64,000 nt of DNA from Actinacidiphila alni (lineage in GTDB: Bacteria > Actinomycetota > Actinomycetes > Streptomycetales > Streptomycetaceae): the NCBI RefSeq assembly GCF_900112845.1, contig NZ_FONG01000003.1:1-64000 (forward strand), in the 5' to 3' direction. Within the stretch, counting starts at the first letter, position 1, and every line of letters begins with the position of its first letter. Below the pieces are notes generated by a model. It did no database searches. It was not told the DNA's origin and worked only from the letters and a program-made list of their open reading frames with translations. Positions 42,323 through 50,057 of the stretch are shown piece after piece. A program made the position numbers and the translations under genes.

Positions 42323-43602
42323 CGGACGGTCCTCCCCGTGCTCAGCCGCCAGCGGGAGACCCAGCCCGCCAGCAGTCCCAGTACCGCGCCCGACACGGCG
42401 AGCGTGCCCAGCAGCCACCAGCCGCTGCCGAGGCCGAAGAAGGCCACGTCGGAGGGCTGGTCGGGCGAGTCCACCAGATCGATCGACAGCTCCACCGGCA
42501 GCCCCGGGGTGGTCTTCACCGACGGGCCGGCCGAGAAGGAGTTGCCGACCTGGAGGCAGACCGTCTCCGGCGGCGTGTCGGAGTCCTTGTGCGGCTTGGG
42601 ATAGCGGATGCCGGCCGAGACGACATCGGTACGGCCGGTGCCGTCCTCGTCGTCCCGGACGATCTCGCGGCCGTGCGTGGTGACGCCGCGCAGCAGGACA
42701 CCGTAGTTCGCGTTGACCGCGCGGTCGGCGGAGACGCTCACCGAGGCGCGCAGCTCCTGCCCCGACGGCACGTCGACGCGGTACCAGCGGTTCTCCGAGA
42801 ACAGCTCGCGGTCGGTGTAGACCCCGGTCTTCAGCTGCGGCGCGTCGGTACAGGTCGCCGCGCCCTGCGTGGCCACCGGTGCCACCACGGCGTCCGTACT
42901 GCGGCCCACCAGCTGCTTGACCTTGGAGGTGAGCTGCTGCCGGTGCTGGACGGCGGTGTACGTGCCGCCGGTCGCCTCGGCGATGCAGCTGAGCTGGTTG
43001 CGGGTGGAGGAGTCGGCGACCAGGCCGAGCGTGTCGATGACCAGGTGAATGCCCTTGGCGGCGATGTCGCGTGCCACGTCGCAGGGGTTGAGCGGCGCGC
43101 AGGTGTCCTCGCCGTCGGTGATCAGCACCAGTCGGCGGGTGCCGTCACCGCCCTTGAGGTCGTCGGCCGCCTTGAGCAGCGCGGGGCCGATCGGCGTCCA
43201 GCCGGTCGGTGCGAGCGTCGCCACCGCGGTCTTGGCCTCGTCGCGGTCCAGCGGGCCGACCGGGTAGAGCTGCCGGGTGTCCTTGCACCCGGTCTTGCGG
43301 TCGTTGCCCGGGTAGTCGGCGCCGAGCGTCCTGATGCCCAGTTCCACGTTCTCCGGAACCGAGTCCAGCACGTCGTCGAACGCCTGCTTCGCCGCGGACA
43401 TCCGGGTCTGCCCGTCGATGTCCTTCGCCCGCATGGAGCCGCTCACATCGAGCACCAGCTCCACCTTCGGGGTGGCCTTCGCCGAATCCGCCGGCGGCGC
43501 CGACGGATCGTCGGCGACCGCGCTCGCGGGCAGCAGACCGCAGGCCAGGACGGCCAGCAGACCACTGCCAACTCCGGCCGCCAGTAGCTTTCTTATGATC
43601 AT
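42319..43602 (-). CDS. Secreted VWA-domain membrane protein
   Basis: 427 aa. Sec signal peptide, then a von Willebrand A domain (about residues 45-230) with the MIDAS motif DVSGSMRAKD, T at TPIGPALLKAADDL and D in VLITDGEDTCAPLNPCDVARDI. A second beta domain follows (about 265-385), then one membrane helix (WWLLGTLAVSGAVLGLLAGWVSRWRL). Extra cysteine pairs suggest disulfides. It is transcribed with the downstream membrane protein (4-bp overlap). Role: probably metal-dependent adhesion or protein assembly on the outer membrane face; partner and ligand unknown. Confidence 0.85.
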   Translation of the reverse strand: MIIRKLLAAGVGSGLLAVLACGLLPASAVADDPSAPPADSAKATPKVELVLDVSGSMRAKDIDGQTRMSAAKQAFDDVLDSVPENVELGIRTLGADYPGNDRKTGCKDTRQLYPVGPLDRDEAKTAVATLAPTGWTPIGPALLKAADDLKGGDGTRRLVLITDGEDTCAPLNPCDVARDIAAKGIHLVIDTLGLVADSSTRNQLSCIAEATGGTYTAVQHRQQLTSKVKQLVGRSTDAVVAPVATQGAATCTDAPQLKTGVYTDRELFSENRWYRVDVPSGQELRASVSVSADRAVNANYGVLLRGVTTHGREIVRDDEDGTGRTDVVSAGIRYPKPHKDSDTPPETVCLQVGNSFSAGPSVKTTPGLPVELSIDLVDSPDQPSDVAFFGLGSGWWLLGTLAVSGAVLGLLAGWVSRWRLSTGRTVR

Positions 43603-43673
43603 CGCCGGATCGTAGTGAAGGTAGGGTCGAAACCTGAAGTCGGCAGGTCAGGGCCGCGGACGACCGGAGGGTC

Positions 43674-44243
43674 ATGGGCGGGAACAAGCGTCGGATGCTG
43701 GCCGGTGAGTGGTATCTCCCGGATGATCCGGAACTGGGCGCGGCCTCGGCGCGGCGCGCCGAACTGTGCCTCCGTTACAACACATTGGCCCTGTCACCCG
43801 ACGAACGGAACACGCTACTGCGGGAGTTGCTCGGAGAGGTCGGCGAAGACGTACGGATCCGGGCGCCGTTCCACTGCGACTACGGCACGTACATCACCAT
43901 CGGCCCGCGCACCTTCGTCAATTTCAGCGCGGTCCTCCTCGACGCCGGGCCGATCACCATCGGCGCCGATGTGCAGATCGGCCCGAACGTCCAACTGCTC
44001 ACCCCGACCCACGAACTGGACGCCGAGCGGCGGCGGGCGGGCTGGGAGCGGGCGCTGCCGGTGACAATCGGCGACAATGTCTGGCTCGGCGGCGGCGTGA
44101 TCGTCTGCCCCGGCGTCACCATCGGCGCGAACACCGTCGTCGGCGCGGGGTCGGTGGTCACCAAGGACCTGCCCGCGGGTGTGCTCGCGGTCGGCAATCC
44201 GGCGCGCGTCGTCCGGACCCTGGAACCGGCGTCCGGAGCGTAG
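43674..44243 (+). CDS. Maltose O-acetyltransferase-family hexapeptide acyltransferase
   Basis: 189 aa. N-terminal Mac domain (KRRMLAGEWYLPDDPELGAASARRAELCLRYN) and a left-handed beta-helix of hexapeptide repeats (about 55-180) with the catalytic His in LLTPTHELDAERR. Ends VTKDLPAGVLAVGNPARVVRTL. Transfers acetyl from acetyl-CoA to a sugar such as maltose or galactoside. Eleven bases separate it from the next gene on the same strand. Confidence 0.93.
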   Translation: MGGNKRRMLAGEWYLPDDPELGAASARRAELCLRYNTLALSPDERNTLLRELLGEVGEDVRIRAPFHCDYGTYITIGPRTFVNFSAVLLDAGPITIGADVQIGPNVQLLTPTHELDAERRRAGWERALPVTIGDNVWLGGGVIVCPGVTIGANTVVGAGSVVTKDLPAGVLAVGNPARVVRTLEPASGA

Positions 44244-44253
44244 GGTGGCCGAC

Positions 44254-45114
44254 ATGACGCTACTCGCCGGTAGGAAATGCTTCCGACTGCTCGAACCGCT
44301 GCATTCGATGGTGTACTTCGCGCCCGAGACGCAGGCGGAGCTGACCGCGGCCGGCCTGGAGAAGAGCCGCATGTGCTACTTCGCGGGCCGCGCCGCCGCC
44401 CTCGGGCCGGTCGGCGCCGCCGTCGTCGCGAGCACCTTCTACAACTTCAACCCCGCGCTGGTGGCCCGGCACATCCCGCGCGCCTGGACCATGGCCACCC
44501 CGGAGGCGATCACCGCCGCGCGGCTGCGCGCGGTCGACGCCGTACAGCACCGGCTGCTCGGCGCCGCCGCCGACGCGTCCGAGATGGCCGAGGCGGCCGG
44601 TCTCGCCCTGCGCGCCACCGAGGCGTGCACCGGCGCCGGCCGGCCGCTGTACGCGGCGCACGCCGAACTGCCGCGGCCCGAGCAGCCGCACCTCGCCTTC
44701 TGGCACGCCACCACCCTGCTGCGCGAATACCGCGGCGACGGCCATCTGGCCGTGCTGCTCTCCGCCGAACTCGACGGCCTGGAAGCGCTGATCACCCACA
44801 CCGCCACCGGCAAGGGCTTCCTGCCCGACTTCGCCAGGGCGAGCCGCGGCTGGAGCGAGCAGGAGTGGGACGCGGCGAGCGAGCGGCTGCGCGAGCGCGG
44901 CGTGCTGGACGCGGCGGGCACCCTCACCGAGGCGGGCGTCGAACTGCGCCGCCAGATCGAGAGCGAGACCGACCGCCTCGGCCGCGCCCCGTACGAACAT
45001 CTCGGGGAGGAGGGCACCGCGCGCCTCACCGAGCTGGCCCAGGGCCTGACAATGCGAGCGCTCGGCGCGGGCGCCTTCCCCGCCGGCGTGTTCGCGATGG
45101 GCACCATGCGCTGA
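44254..45114 (+). CDS. SCO6745-like helix-rich protein
   Basis: 286 aa. The N-terminal LEPLHSMVYFAPETQAELTAAGL and the FYNFNPALVARHIPRAW block are characteristic of a conserved actinobacterial family annotated after S. coelicolor SCO6745, with a C-terminal winged-helix-like part (GWSEQEWDAASERLRERGVLDAAGTLTEAGVELR). Soluble, all-helical; function unknown. Closely spaced after the acetyltransferase gene. Confidence 0.85.
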   Translation: MTLLAGRKCFRLLEPLHSMVYFAPETQAELTAAGLEKSRMCYFAGRAAALGPVGAAVVASTFYNFNPALVARHIPRAWTMATPEAITAARLRAVDAVQHRLLGAAADASEMAEAAGLALRATEACTGAGRPLYAAHAELPRPEQPHLAFWHATTLLREYRGDGHLAVLLSAELDGLEALITHTATGKGFLPDFARASRGWSEQEWDAASERLRERGVLDAAGTLTEAGVELRRQIESETDRLGRAPYEHLGEEGTARLTELAQGLTMRALGAGAFPAGVFAMGTMR

Positions 45115-45144
45115 CGCCCGTGCGCAGTGCCCGTACCGCGGCCA

Positions 45145-47367
45145 TCAGTTGCTGGTGAGGACCACCAACTGCCGTGTCGCGCGCGTCATCGCGACATAGC
45201 GGTCCACCGCGCCCTCGACGCCCTCGCCGAAGGACCGTGGGTCGACCAGGACGACGAGGTCGAATTCCAGGCCCTTGACCAGCTCGGGGGTGAGGAAACG
45301 GACGCGGGGGGTGTCCGCGTACGCGTCCGCGCCGAGGTCGGCGGACTCCGCGGCCCCCGGCGCGCCCGGGGCGGCGATGACGCACGCCGTCCCCTCGTCG
45401 TGCGCGGTGAGCCACGCGTCCAGCGTCGCCCGCAGGTCCGTGACCGGGCCGTGCGCGACGGGAATACCGCCGCGGCGGATCGAGGTCGGCACATTGGCGT
45501 CCGGCAGCGCGGCCCTGATCACCGGCTCCGCCGCCGCCATGACCTCTTCCGGGGTGCGGTAGTTGACGGTCAGCGACGCGAGCGTGATCCGGTCGAAGCC
45601 GACCCGCTCCAGGCGTTCGCGCCACGACTCGGTGAAGCCGTGCCGGGCCTGGGCGCGGTCGCCGACGATGGTGAAGCTGCGCGACGGGCAGCGCAATAGC
45701 AGCATCTGCCACTGCGCGTCGGTCAGTTCCTGCGCCTCGTCCACGACGATGTGCGCGAACGGCCCCGCCAGCCGGTCCCGGTCGGCATCCGGCAGCGCGT
45801 CCTGGTCGATCAGCGTGTCCTGGAGGTCCCGGCCGCGCAGCATCCGTACCGCGCCCTCGGCCTCGTCGCCCTCCTGCTGGATCGCGGCGGCGGACAGGAT
45901 GTCGTCGATGACCTGCGACATGCGCGCGCGTTCCGCGGCGACCGCGGCCGTGCGCCGCCGCTGCCTGACGTCCGCCTCCGGGTCGCCGAGCCGCTGCCGG
46001 GCCGCGTCCAGCAGCGGCAGGTCCGACTCGGTCCACGCCCGCGGCTCGTCGCGCCGCAGCGCCCGCACCTCCTCGGGCGCGAGCCAGGGCGCGCACAGCC
46101 GCAGATACGCCGGGACGGTCCACAGGTCGCCGACCAGATCCGCCGGGTCGAGCAGCGGCCACGCGCGGTGCAGCGCCGTGACCAGCTCGCGGTCCTGCCG
46201 CAGCGACCGCAGGAACAGCTCGGGCGAGACCCCGTCCTCCTCCTCGTCCAGGCCCTGCTTGTCCCACAGGATCGCGGCCAGCGCCTCCCAGATCTGCTCG
46301 CGCGCCTCATTGTGCGGAAGGCCCGGGTCGGGGGCGCGGAACGCCTCCGCCCAGTCGTCCGCGCCCACCCAGACGTCCGACCAGGCCGTCGTGGCCGTCA
46401 TCCCCTTCGCCGGCGGCTCCTCGTAGACGGCGACGGCCTTCTCCACCGCCCGCACCATGTCCGCCGTCGACTTCAGCCGCGCCACCTCCGGATCGCTCTC
46501 CGGCGGCGCCGTCGCGCCCTCCGGCAGCAGGTCGCGCAGCGTACAGGTCAGCACGCCCTCCTCGCCGAGGCTGGGCAGCACATCGGAGACGTAGCCCAGA
46601 TACGGCTCGTGCGGGCCGATGAAGAGCACACCCCCGCGACGGTGGCCGAGCCGCGGATCGGAGTAGAGCAGATACGCCGAGCGGTGCAGCGCGACGACGG
46701 TCTTGCCGGTGCCGGGGCCGCCGTCCACCACCAGGGCGCCGCGCGAGCCCGCGCGGATGATGGCGTCCTGGTCGGCCTGGATGGTGCCGAGCACGTCACG
46801 CATCCGGGCCGACCGGTTGCCGCCGAGGCTGGCGATGAAGGCCGACTGGTCGTCGAGCGCGGCGTGCTGCTCCAGGCCGTCGGCGGTGAACACCTCGTCC
46901 CAGTAGTCGCTGATCCGGCCGCCGGTCCAGCGGTAGCGGCGGCGGCTGGCCAGGCCCATGGGACGGGCGTGCGTCGCCGCGAAGAACGGTTCGGCGGCGG
47001 GGGAGCGCCAGTCGACCAGCAGCCGGCGGCCCTCGCTGTCGGTGAGGCCGAGGCGGCCCACGTACAGCGGTTCGGAGCCGTCCTCGGCCACGACGTGGCC
47101 GAGGCACAGGTCGAGGCCGAAGCGGCGCAGGGCGCGCAGCCGGCCGCTGAGCCGGTGGATCTCGGTGTCCCGGTCCATCGCGGCGCGGCCGATGCCGCCG
47201 GGTGTCCTGCGGACCTCGTCCAGCCGCTGCGACACCTCGGCGATCGCCTCCTCCAGGCTCACGGCGATCGCCGCGAAATGCCGCTCGTCGCGGGAGATCA
47301 GCTTCTGGTCGGCCTTCGCGGAAAGCCGTTCGGGGAGCCGGAAGGCACTGTCGCGCACGGGATTCAC
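45145..47367 (-). CDS. helR: HelR-type RNA polymerase recycling ATPase (UvrD-like)
   Basis: 740 aa. N-terminal coiled coil (about residues 10-75) that reaches into RNA polymerase in the HelD/HelR family. The UvrD-like ATPase follows: Walker A GGPGTGKTVVALHRSAYLLY, Walker B HIVVDEAQELTDAQWQMLL, motif III IVGDRAQARHG, motif VI DRYVAMTRATRQLVV. HelR releases rifamycin-stalled RNA polymerase and gives rifamycin tolerance in Streptomyces. The RAE at 47539-47561 supports this identity independently. Start taken as GTG 47367 (VNPVRDSAFRLPERLSAKAD). The frame stays open upstream through a poly-Val stretch, considered untranslated. The leader would be about 150-190 nt. Confidence 0.93.
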   Translation of the reverse strand: MNPVRDSAFRLPERLSAKADQKLISRDERHFAAIAVSLEEAIAEVSQRLDEVRRTPGGIGRAAMDRDTEIHRLSGRLRALRRFGLDLCLGHVVAEDGSEPLYVGRLGLTDSEGRRLLVDWRSPAAEPFFAATHARPMGLASRRRYRWTGGRISDYWDEVFTADGLEQHAALDDQSAFIASLGGNRSARMRDVLGTIQADQDAIIRAGSRGALVVDGGPGTGKTVVALHRSAYLLYSDPRLGHRRGGVLFIGPHEPYLGYVSDVLPSLGEEGVLTCTLRDLLPEGATAPPESDPEVARLKSTADMVRAVEKAVAVYEEPPAKGMTATTAWSDVWVGADDWAEAFRAPDPGLPHNEAREQIWEALAAILWDKQGLDEEEDGVSPELFLRSLRQDRELVTALHRAWPLLDPADLVGDLWTVPAYLRLCAPWLAPEEVRALRRDEPRAWTESDLPLLDAARQRLGDPEADVRQRRRTAAVAAERARMSQVIDDILSAAAIQQEGDEAEGAVRMLRGRDLQDTLIDQDALPDADRDRLAGPFAHIVVDEAQELTDAQWQMLLLRCPSRSFTIVGDRAQARHGFTESWRERLERVGFDRITLASLTVNYRTPEEVMAAAEPVIRAALPDANVPTSIRRGGIPVAHGPVTDLRATLDAWLTAHDEGTACVIAAPGAPGAAESADLGADAYADTPRVRFLTPELVKGLEFDLVVLVDPRSFGEGVEGAVDRYVAMTRATRQLVVLTSN

Positions 47368-47434
47368 GCGACCACCCCGGCACCCGGGCGGCGGCGCCCG
47401 GACAGCGCCCCGCCCGCACGTCGGTATTCGGGAA

Positions 47435-47578
47435 ATGACAACGACGACAACAACGACAACGACGACAGCACTGCACGCACTTCGTGAATCACCTATTTCC
47501 GCAGGTACCGGCTTCGGCGTGCGATTGTGCAGCACGAAGGGGGCCTTGCCGCAAGGCCCCCTGTGCGCTATAAGTTGA
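47435..47578 (+). CDS. Small ORF with ten consecutive Thr codons, antisense to the helR leader
   Basis: 47 aa: M, then ten Thr, then ALHALRESPISAGTGFGVR and LCSTKGALPQGPLCAIS; TGA at 47576-47578. It runs opposite to helR, spans the whole RAE (the KGALPQGPL segment) and ends five bases before a perfect intrinsic terminator. Codons such as CTT, CGT, GAA, TCA, CCT and ATT are unlike the GC-rich codon use of neighbours. GGGAA precedes the ATG with little spacing. It may be a real small gene, an attenuator-like leader, or a by-product of a microsatellite. No homology is claimed. Confidence 0.35.
   Translation: MTTTTTTTTTTALHALRESPISAGTGFGVRLCSTKGALPQGPLCAIS
47438..47467. repeat. ACAACG/ACGACA microsatellite-like tract
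   Basis: Thirty bases built only from ACA and ACG triplets (plus strand), the only such tract in the window and much less GC-rich than its surroundings. It encodes poly-Thr on the plus strand and lies in the helR leader on the minus strand as GTT/GTC triplets. Confidence 0.8.
47539..47561. promoter_or_regulatory. Rifamycin-associated element (RAE)
   Basis: Arms GGGGGCCTTGC and GCAAGGCCCCC around a single C, 11-bp perfect arms. This matches the RAE (core GGGGC-TTGCGGCAAG-GCCCC as I recall it) that drives rifamycin-inducible expression of rifamycin resistance genes in actinomycetes. It lies 172 bp upstream of the helR start. The palindrome contains TTGCCG/TTGCGG on the two strands, which could serve as -35 boxes in both directions. 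Confidence 0.92.
47546..47574 (+). promoter_or_regulatory. Candidate plus-strand promoter with its -35 inside the RAE
   Basis: TTGCCG (47546-47551, right half of the RAE) and TATAAG (47569-47574) are separated by exactly 17 bp. Transcription would begin near 47581, immediately before the intrinsic terminator at 47583. A weaker minus-strand counterpart is TTGCGG in the RAE with CACAAT at 47524-47529 (19-bp spacer). Confidence 0.5.
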
Positions 47579-47582
47579 GAGT

Positions 47583-47611
47583 GGAAAGGAGCGGGTCTCC
47601 TTTCCTTTTTT
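47583..47611 (+). terminator. Perfect Rho-independent terminator opposite to helR
   Basis: GGAAAGGAG-CGGGT-CTCCTTTCC followed by six T on the plus strand, a textbook intrinsic terminator. The nearest upstream plus-strand gene ends at 45114, more than 2.4 kb away behind antisense helR, and the flanking gene downstream (47666) is on the minus strand. The terminator therefore has no conventional gene to serve except the small ORF or the RAE-borne promoter. Confidence 0.85.
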
Positions 47612-47665
47612 GCTGTACGGGTCCGCCTTATGGGTTCGCTGGACGGGTTCGCCGTACGGGCGGCT

Positions 47666-48319
47666 CTACGGGGTGTCGCGGTCGGCCGCGAGGTGCCGCT
47701 GGTAGTGGCGGGCGACCCGGGCCCGGTTGCCGCAGGCGGCGGAGCACCATTCGCGGCGCGGGTGGGTGCGCAGGAAGTAGAGCACGCAGCCCGGCGCGTG
47801 GCACGCCCGCAACTGCGCCCGCTGTTCCCCGGCGAACAGCCGGATGGCGTCCTCGGCGATACGGGACATGGCGGTGACCGACCGCGGGCGTGCCGAGCGG
47901 TCGGTACGGCTCGGCGCGCCGCCCTCCGGCCAGGTCAGATGCGACCACGTCGGGGCGTCCGCGCAGGCCGAGTTGAGTACGGCGACGGCCGCGTCGACAT
48001 CGGGCGTGGGCGAGGCGGCGGCCGGACGGTCGTCGTCGGTCGCGGCGGCGGCCAGCCGGCGCAGCGCGTCGCGCAGCCGCCGGTAGCGCGCGGCGAGCGC
48101 GGCTCCCTCGTCCGGGTCCCATCCCCCCGCGGTCCCGGCCTCGCCGGACCGCGGCTCCAGGCGTGGCCGCACCGCCCGCAGCCAGCGGGCGAGGCCGTCG
48201 GCGTCGGCCAGCGCGTCGTGCACGCCGTCCCGGTCGGCCCAGACGGTGTTCATCAGCTCGATCGGCAGCGGCTCACCGAGCACCGGCGCGTCGGCCCGGG
48301 GTGGCTGGGTGCTGTCCAT
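47666..48319 (-). CDS. ABATE/CGNR zinc-finger protein
   Basis: 217 aa. N-terminal ABATE (RsfS-like) domain (about residues 10-165, LPIELMNTVWADRDGVHDALADADGLARWL) and a C-terminal CGNR zinc finger (LRACHAPGCVLYFLRTHPRREWCSAACGNRARVARHYQRH) with the four Cys ligands. The family is considered DNA-binding and regulatory. It is divergent from a PNPOx-family gene with a long inverted repeat between them, probably its own operator. Confidence 0.92.
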   Translation of the reverse strand: MDSTQPPRADAPVLGEPLPIELMNTVWADRDGVHDALADADGLARWLRAVRPRLEPRSGEAGTAGGWDPDEGAALAARYRRLRDALRRLAAAATDDDRPAAASPTPDVDAAVAVLNSACADAPTWSHLTWPEGGAPSRTDRSARPRSVTAMSRIAEDAIRLFAGEQRAQLRACHAPGCVLYFLRTHPRREWCSAACGNRARVARHYQRHLAADRDTP

Positions 48320-48342
48320 GGGACCGAGTCTAGCGCCTTCCT

Positions 48343-48368
48343 AATGGATGACTCATATCTCATCCATT
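48343..48368. promoter_or_regulatory. 26-bp inverted repeat between CGNR and PNPOx genes
   Basis: AATGGATGA-CTCATATC-TCATCCATT: nine-base perfect arms around eight bases that include a further symmetric ATAT core. It is centred between the divergent genes (24 bp from the CGNR start, 76 bp from the PNPOx start). Confidence 0.8.
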
Positions 48369-48443
48369 TGACATGGTGGGGTGGCAGGAGCAGGCTCTCT
48401 AACGGGACACACCGATCCGCAACCGTTAGGGCAGGGGGCCGCC

Positions 48444-49487
48444 ATGACCGTCGTCAGCGGATTCCACGAGGGCGAACTCGCCGTACAGCGCCGGGCCGGC
48501 GTCGGCGCCGCCGCCGCGCGCCTGACCGGCATGCTGTCCGCGCCCGCGCTGACCGGCGGCGCCGGGCGCTTCCTGCGCGACCGGGACCTCGCGGTGCTCA
48601 CCGCGCACGACCACGAGGGCCGGCTCTGGACGGTGCCGCTGCTGGGCGCGCCCGGCTTCCTCGACGTCGTGGACGACGCCACGCTCGACGTGCTGGCGCT
48701 GCCCGCGCCGGACGGACCGCTCGGCGGGACCGGCACGGACCCGGCCGGCCCGCTCAGGGGCGACCAGGTCGGCCTGATCGCCGTCGACCTGGCGGTACGC
48801 CGCAGGCTGCGGGTCAACGGAACGGTCGTCGCCCTCGGCCCCACCGGCTTCGCGATCGCGGCCGACCAGGCGTACGGGAACTGCCCGCAGTACATCCAGC
48901 GGCGCCAGGTGGACATCCTCGACGAGCCGGATTCAGAGGTTGGGGCGGAGCCCGATTCAGAGGCCGATTCGGAGGCTGGGGCGGGCACCGACGCCCGCCA
49001 GGGCCCGGCCGGGGACGGACGGGCGCGGGGCCGTACCGCCGCCGTACGGAGCGACCGGCTCGACGCCGGGCAGCGGCAGTTGATCGCGCGGGCCGACACC
49101 TTCTTCCTGGGCACCACCCACCCGGAGCACGGCACCGACGCCTCGCACCGGGGCGGCGCGCCCGGCTTCGTACGCGTCGAGAGCGACGGCGCGGGCGGCG
49201 ACCGGCTCTGGTGGCCCGACTATCCGGGCAACAACATGTTCAACAGCCTCGGCAACATCGCCGCCGACGGCAGCGCCGCCCTGCTCTTCGTGGACTTCCC
49301 GACCGGCACCGCCCTGCATCTGTCCGGCACCGCCGAGGTCGAATGGACCGGACCCGGTGTCGCGGGCGACGACGGCGGCACCGGCCGCCGGGTCCGCTTC
49401 ACCCCGCGCCGGGTCGTCGGCACCGCGACCCGGCTGCGCGCCACGCGCCCGGTCCCGTACCCGGGCAACCCGCCGCTCACTGTCTGA
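48444..49487 (+). CDS. Pyridoxamine 5-phosphate oxidase-like flavin-binding protein
   Basis: 347 aa. Split-barrel flavin-binding fold: an N-terminal half (FLRDRDLAVLTAHDHEGRLWTVPLLG, NGTVVALGPTGFAIAADQAYGNCPQYIQRR) and a C-terminal repeat of the same fold (ADTFFLGTTHPEHGTDASHRGGAPGFVRVE, WPDYPGNNMFNSLGNIAADGSAALLFVDF). Between them lies an unusual linker with tandem EPDSE-type repeats (about residues 160-185) encoded by direct DNA repeats at 48924-48986. Likely a redox or flavin-handling enzyme of the PNPOx superfamily. It is divergent from the CGNR regulator. Confidence 0.88.
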   Translation: MTVVSGFHEGELAVQRRAGVGAAAARLTGMLSAPALTGGAGRFLRDRDLAVLTAHDHEGRLWTVPLLGAPGFLDVVDDATLDVLALPAPDGPLGGTGTDPAGPLRGDQVGLIAVDLAVRRRLRVNGTVVALGPTGFAIAADQAYGNCPQYIQRRQVDILDEPDSEVGAEPDSEADSEAGAGTDARQGPAGDGRARGRTAAVRSDRLDAGQRQLIARADTFFLGTTHPEHGTDASHRGGAPGFVRVESDGAGGDRLWWPDYPGNNMFNSLGNIAADGSAALLFVDFPTGTALHLSGTAEVEWTGPGVAGDDGGTGRRVRFTPRRVVGTATRLRATRPVPYPGNPPLTV

Positions 49488-49562
49488 CCCGCCGTCACAG
49501 ACCTTTGCCCGCGACAGACTTGAGCAACTCCCTTCCCGCACCGCACTGTTCAGGAGACCCGT

Positions 49563-50033
49563 ATGATGAGCGCGCCCCGGCCGCCGCTGCCGCCCTTCAC
49601 GCACGAGACCGCGATCCAGAAGGTTCAGGCGGCCGAGGACGCCTGGAACACCCGGGACCCGGAGCAGGTCAGCCTCGCCTACACCGAGGACTCCCGGTGG
49701 CGCAATCGCGACACCTTCGTCACCGGCCGGGCGGAGATCGTCGCCTTCCTGACCGCCAAGTGGCAGCGCGAGCAGGACTATGTGCTGCGCAAGAGCCTGT
49801 GGGGCTTCCGCGGGAACCGGATGGCGGTCCGCTTCCAGTACGAGTGGCACGACGCGGCCGGGCAGTGGTTCCGCTCGTACGGCAACGAATTGTGGGAGTT
49901 CGACGAGCACGGCCTGATGCGGCGGCGCGAGGCGAGCATCAACGACCTGGCCATCGGCGAGGGCGAGCGTCGCTACTTCGGACCGCGCCCGGAGGCCGAG
50001 CGCGGCGCGGGCCACGACATCGAGCTGTTCTAG
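49563..50033 (+). CDS. DUF1348/SnoaL-like (NTF2-fold) protein
   Basis: 156 aa. [71 protein letters not shown] is the typical DUF1348 pattern of an NTF2-fold protein. AGGAG precedes the first of two adjacent ATG codons at six bases. Ligand and reaction unknown. Confidence 0.9.
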   Translation: MMSAPRPPLPPFTHETAIQKVQAAEDAWNTRDPEQVSLAYTEDSRWRNRDTFVTGRAEIVAFLTAKWQREQDYVLRKSLWGFRGNRMAVRFQYEWHDAAGQWFRSYGNELWEFDEHGLMRRREASINDLAIGEGERRYFGPRPEAERGAGHDIELF

Positions 50034-50057
50034 ATCGAGCCGTTCCAGGGCAGGGCG

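Noticed and set aside
47368..47535. N-terminal extension of HelR through a poly-Val segment
   Set aside because: The frame is open but the segment is a triplet tract with no family similarity; GTG 47367 matches the usual HelR beginning.
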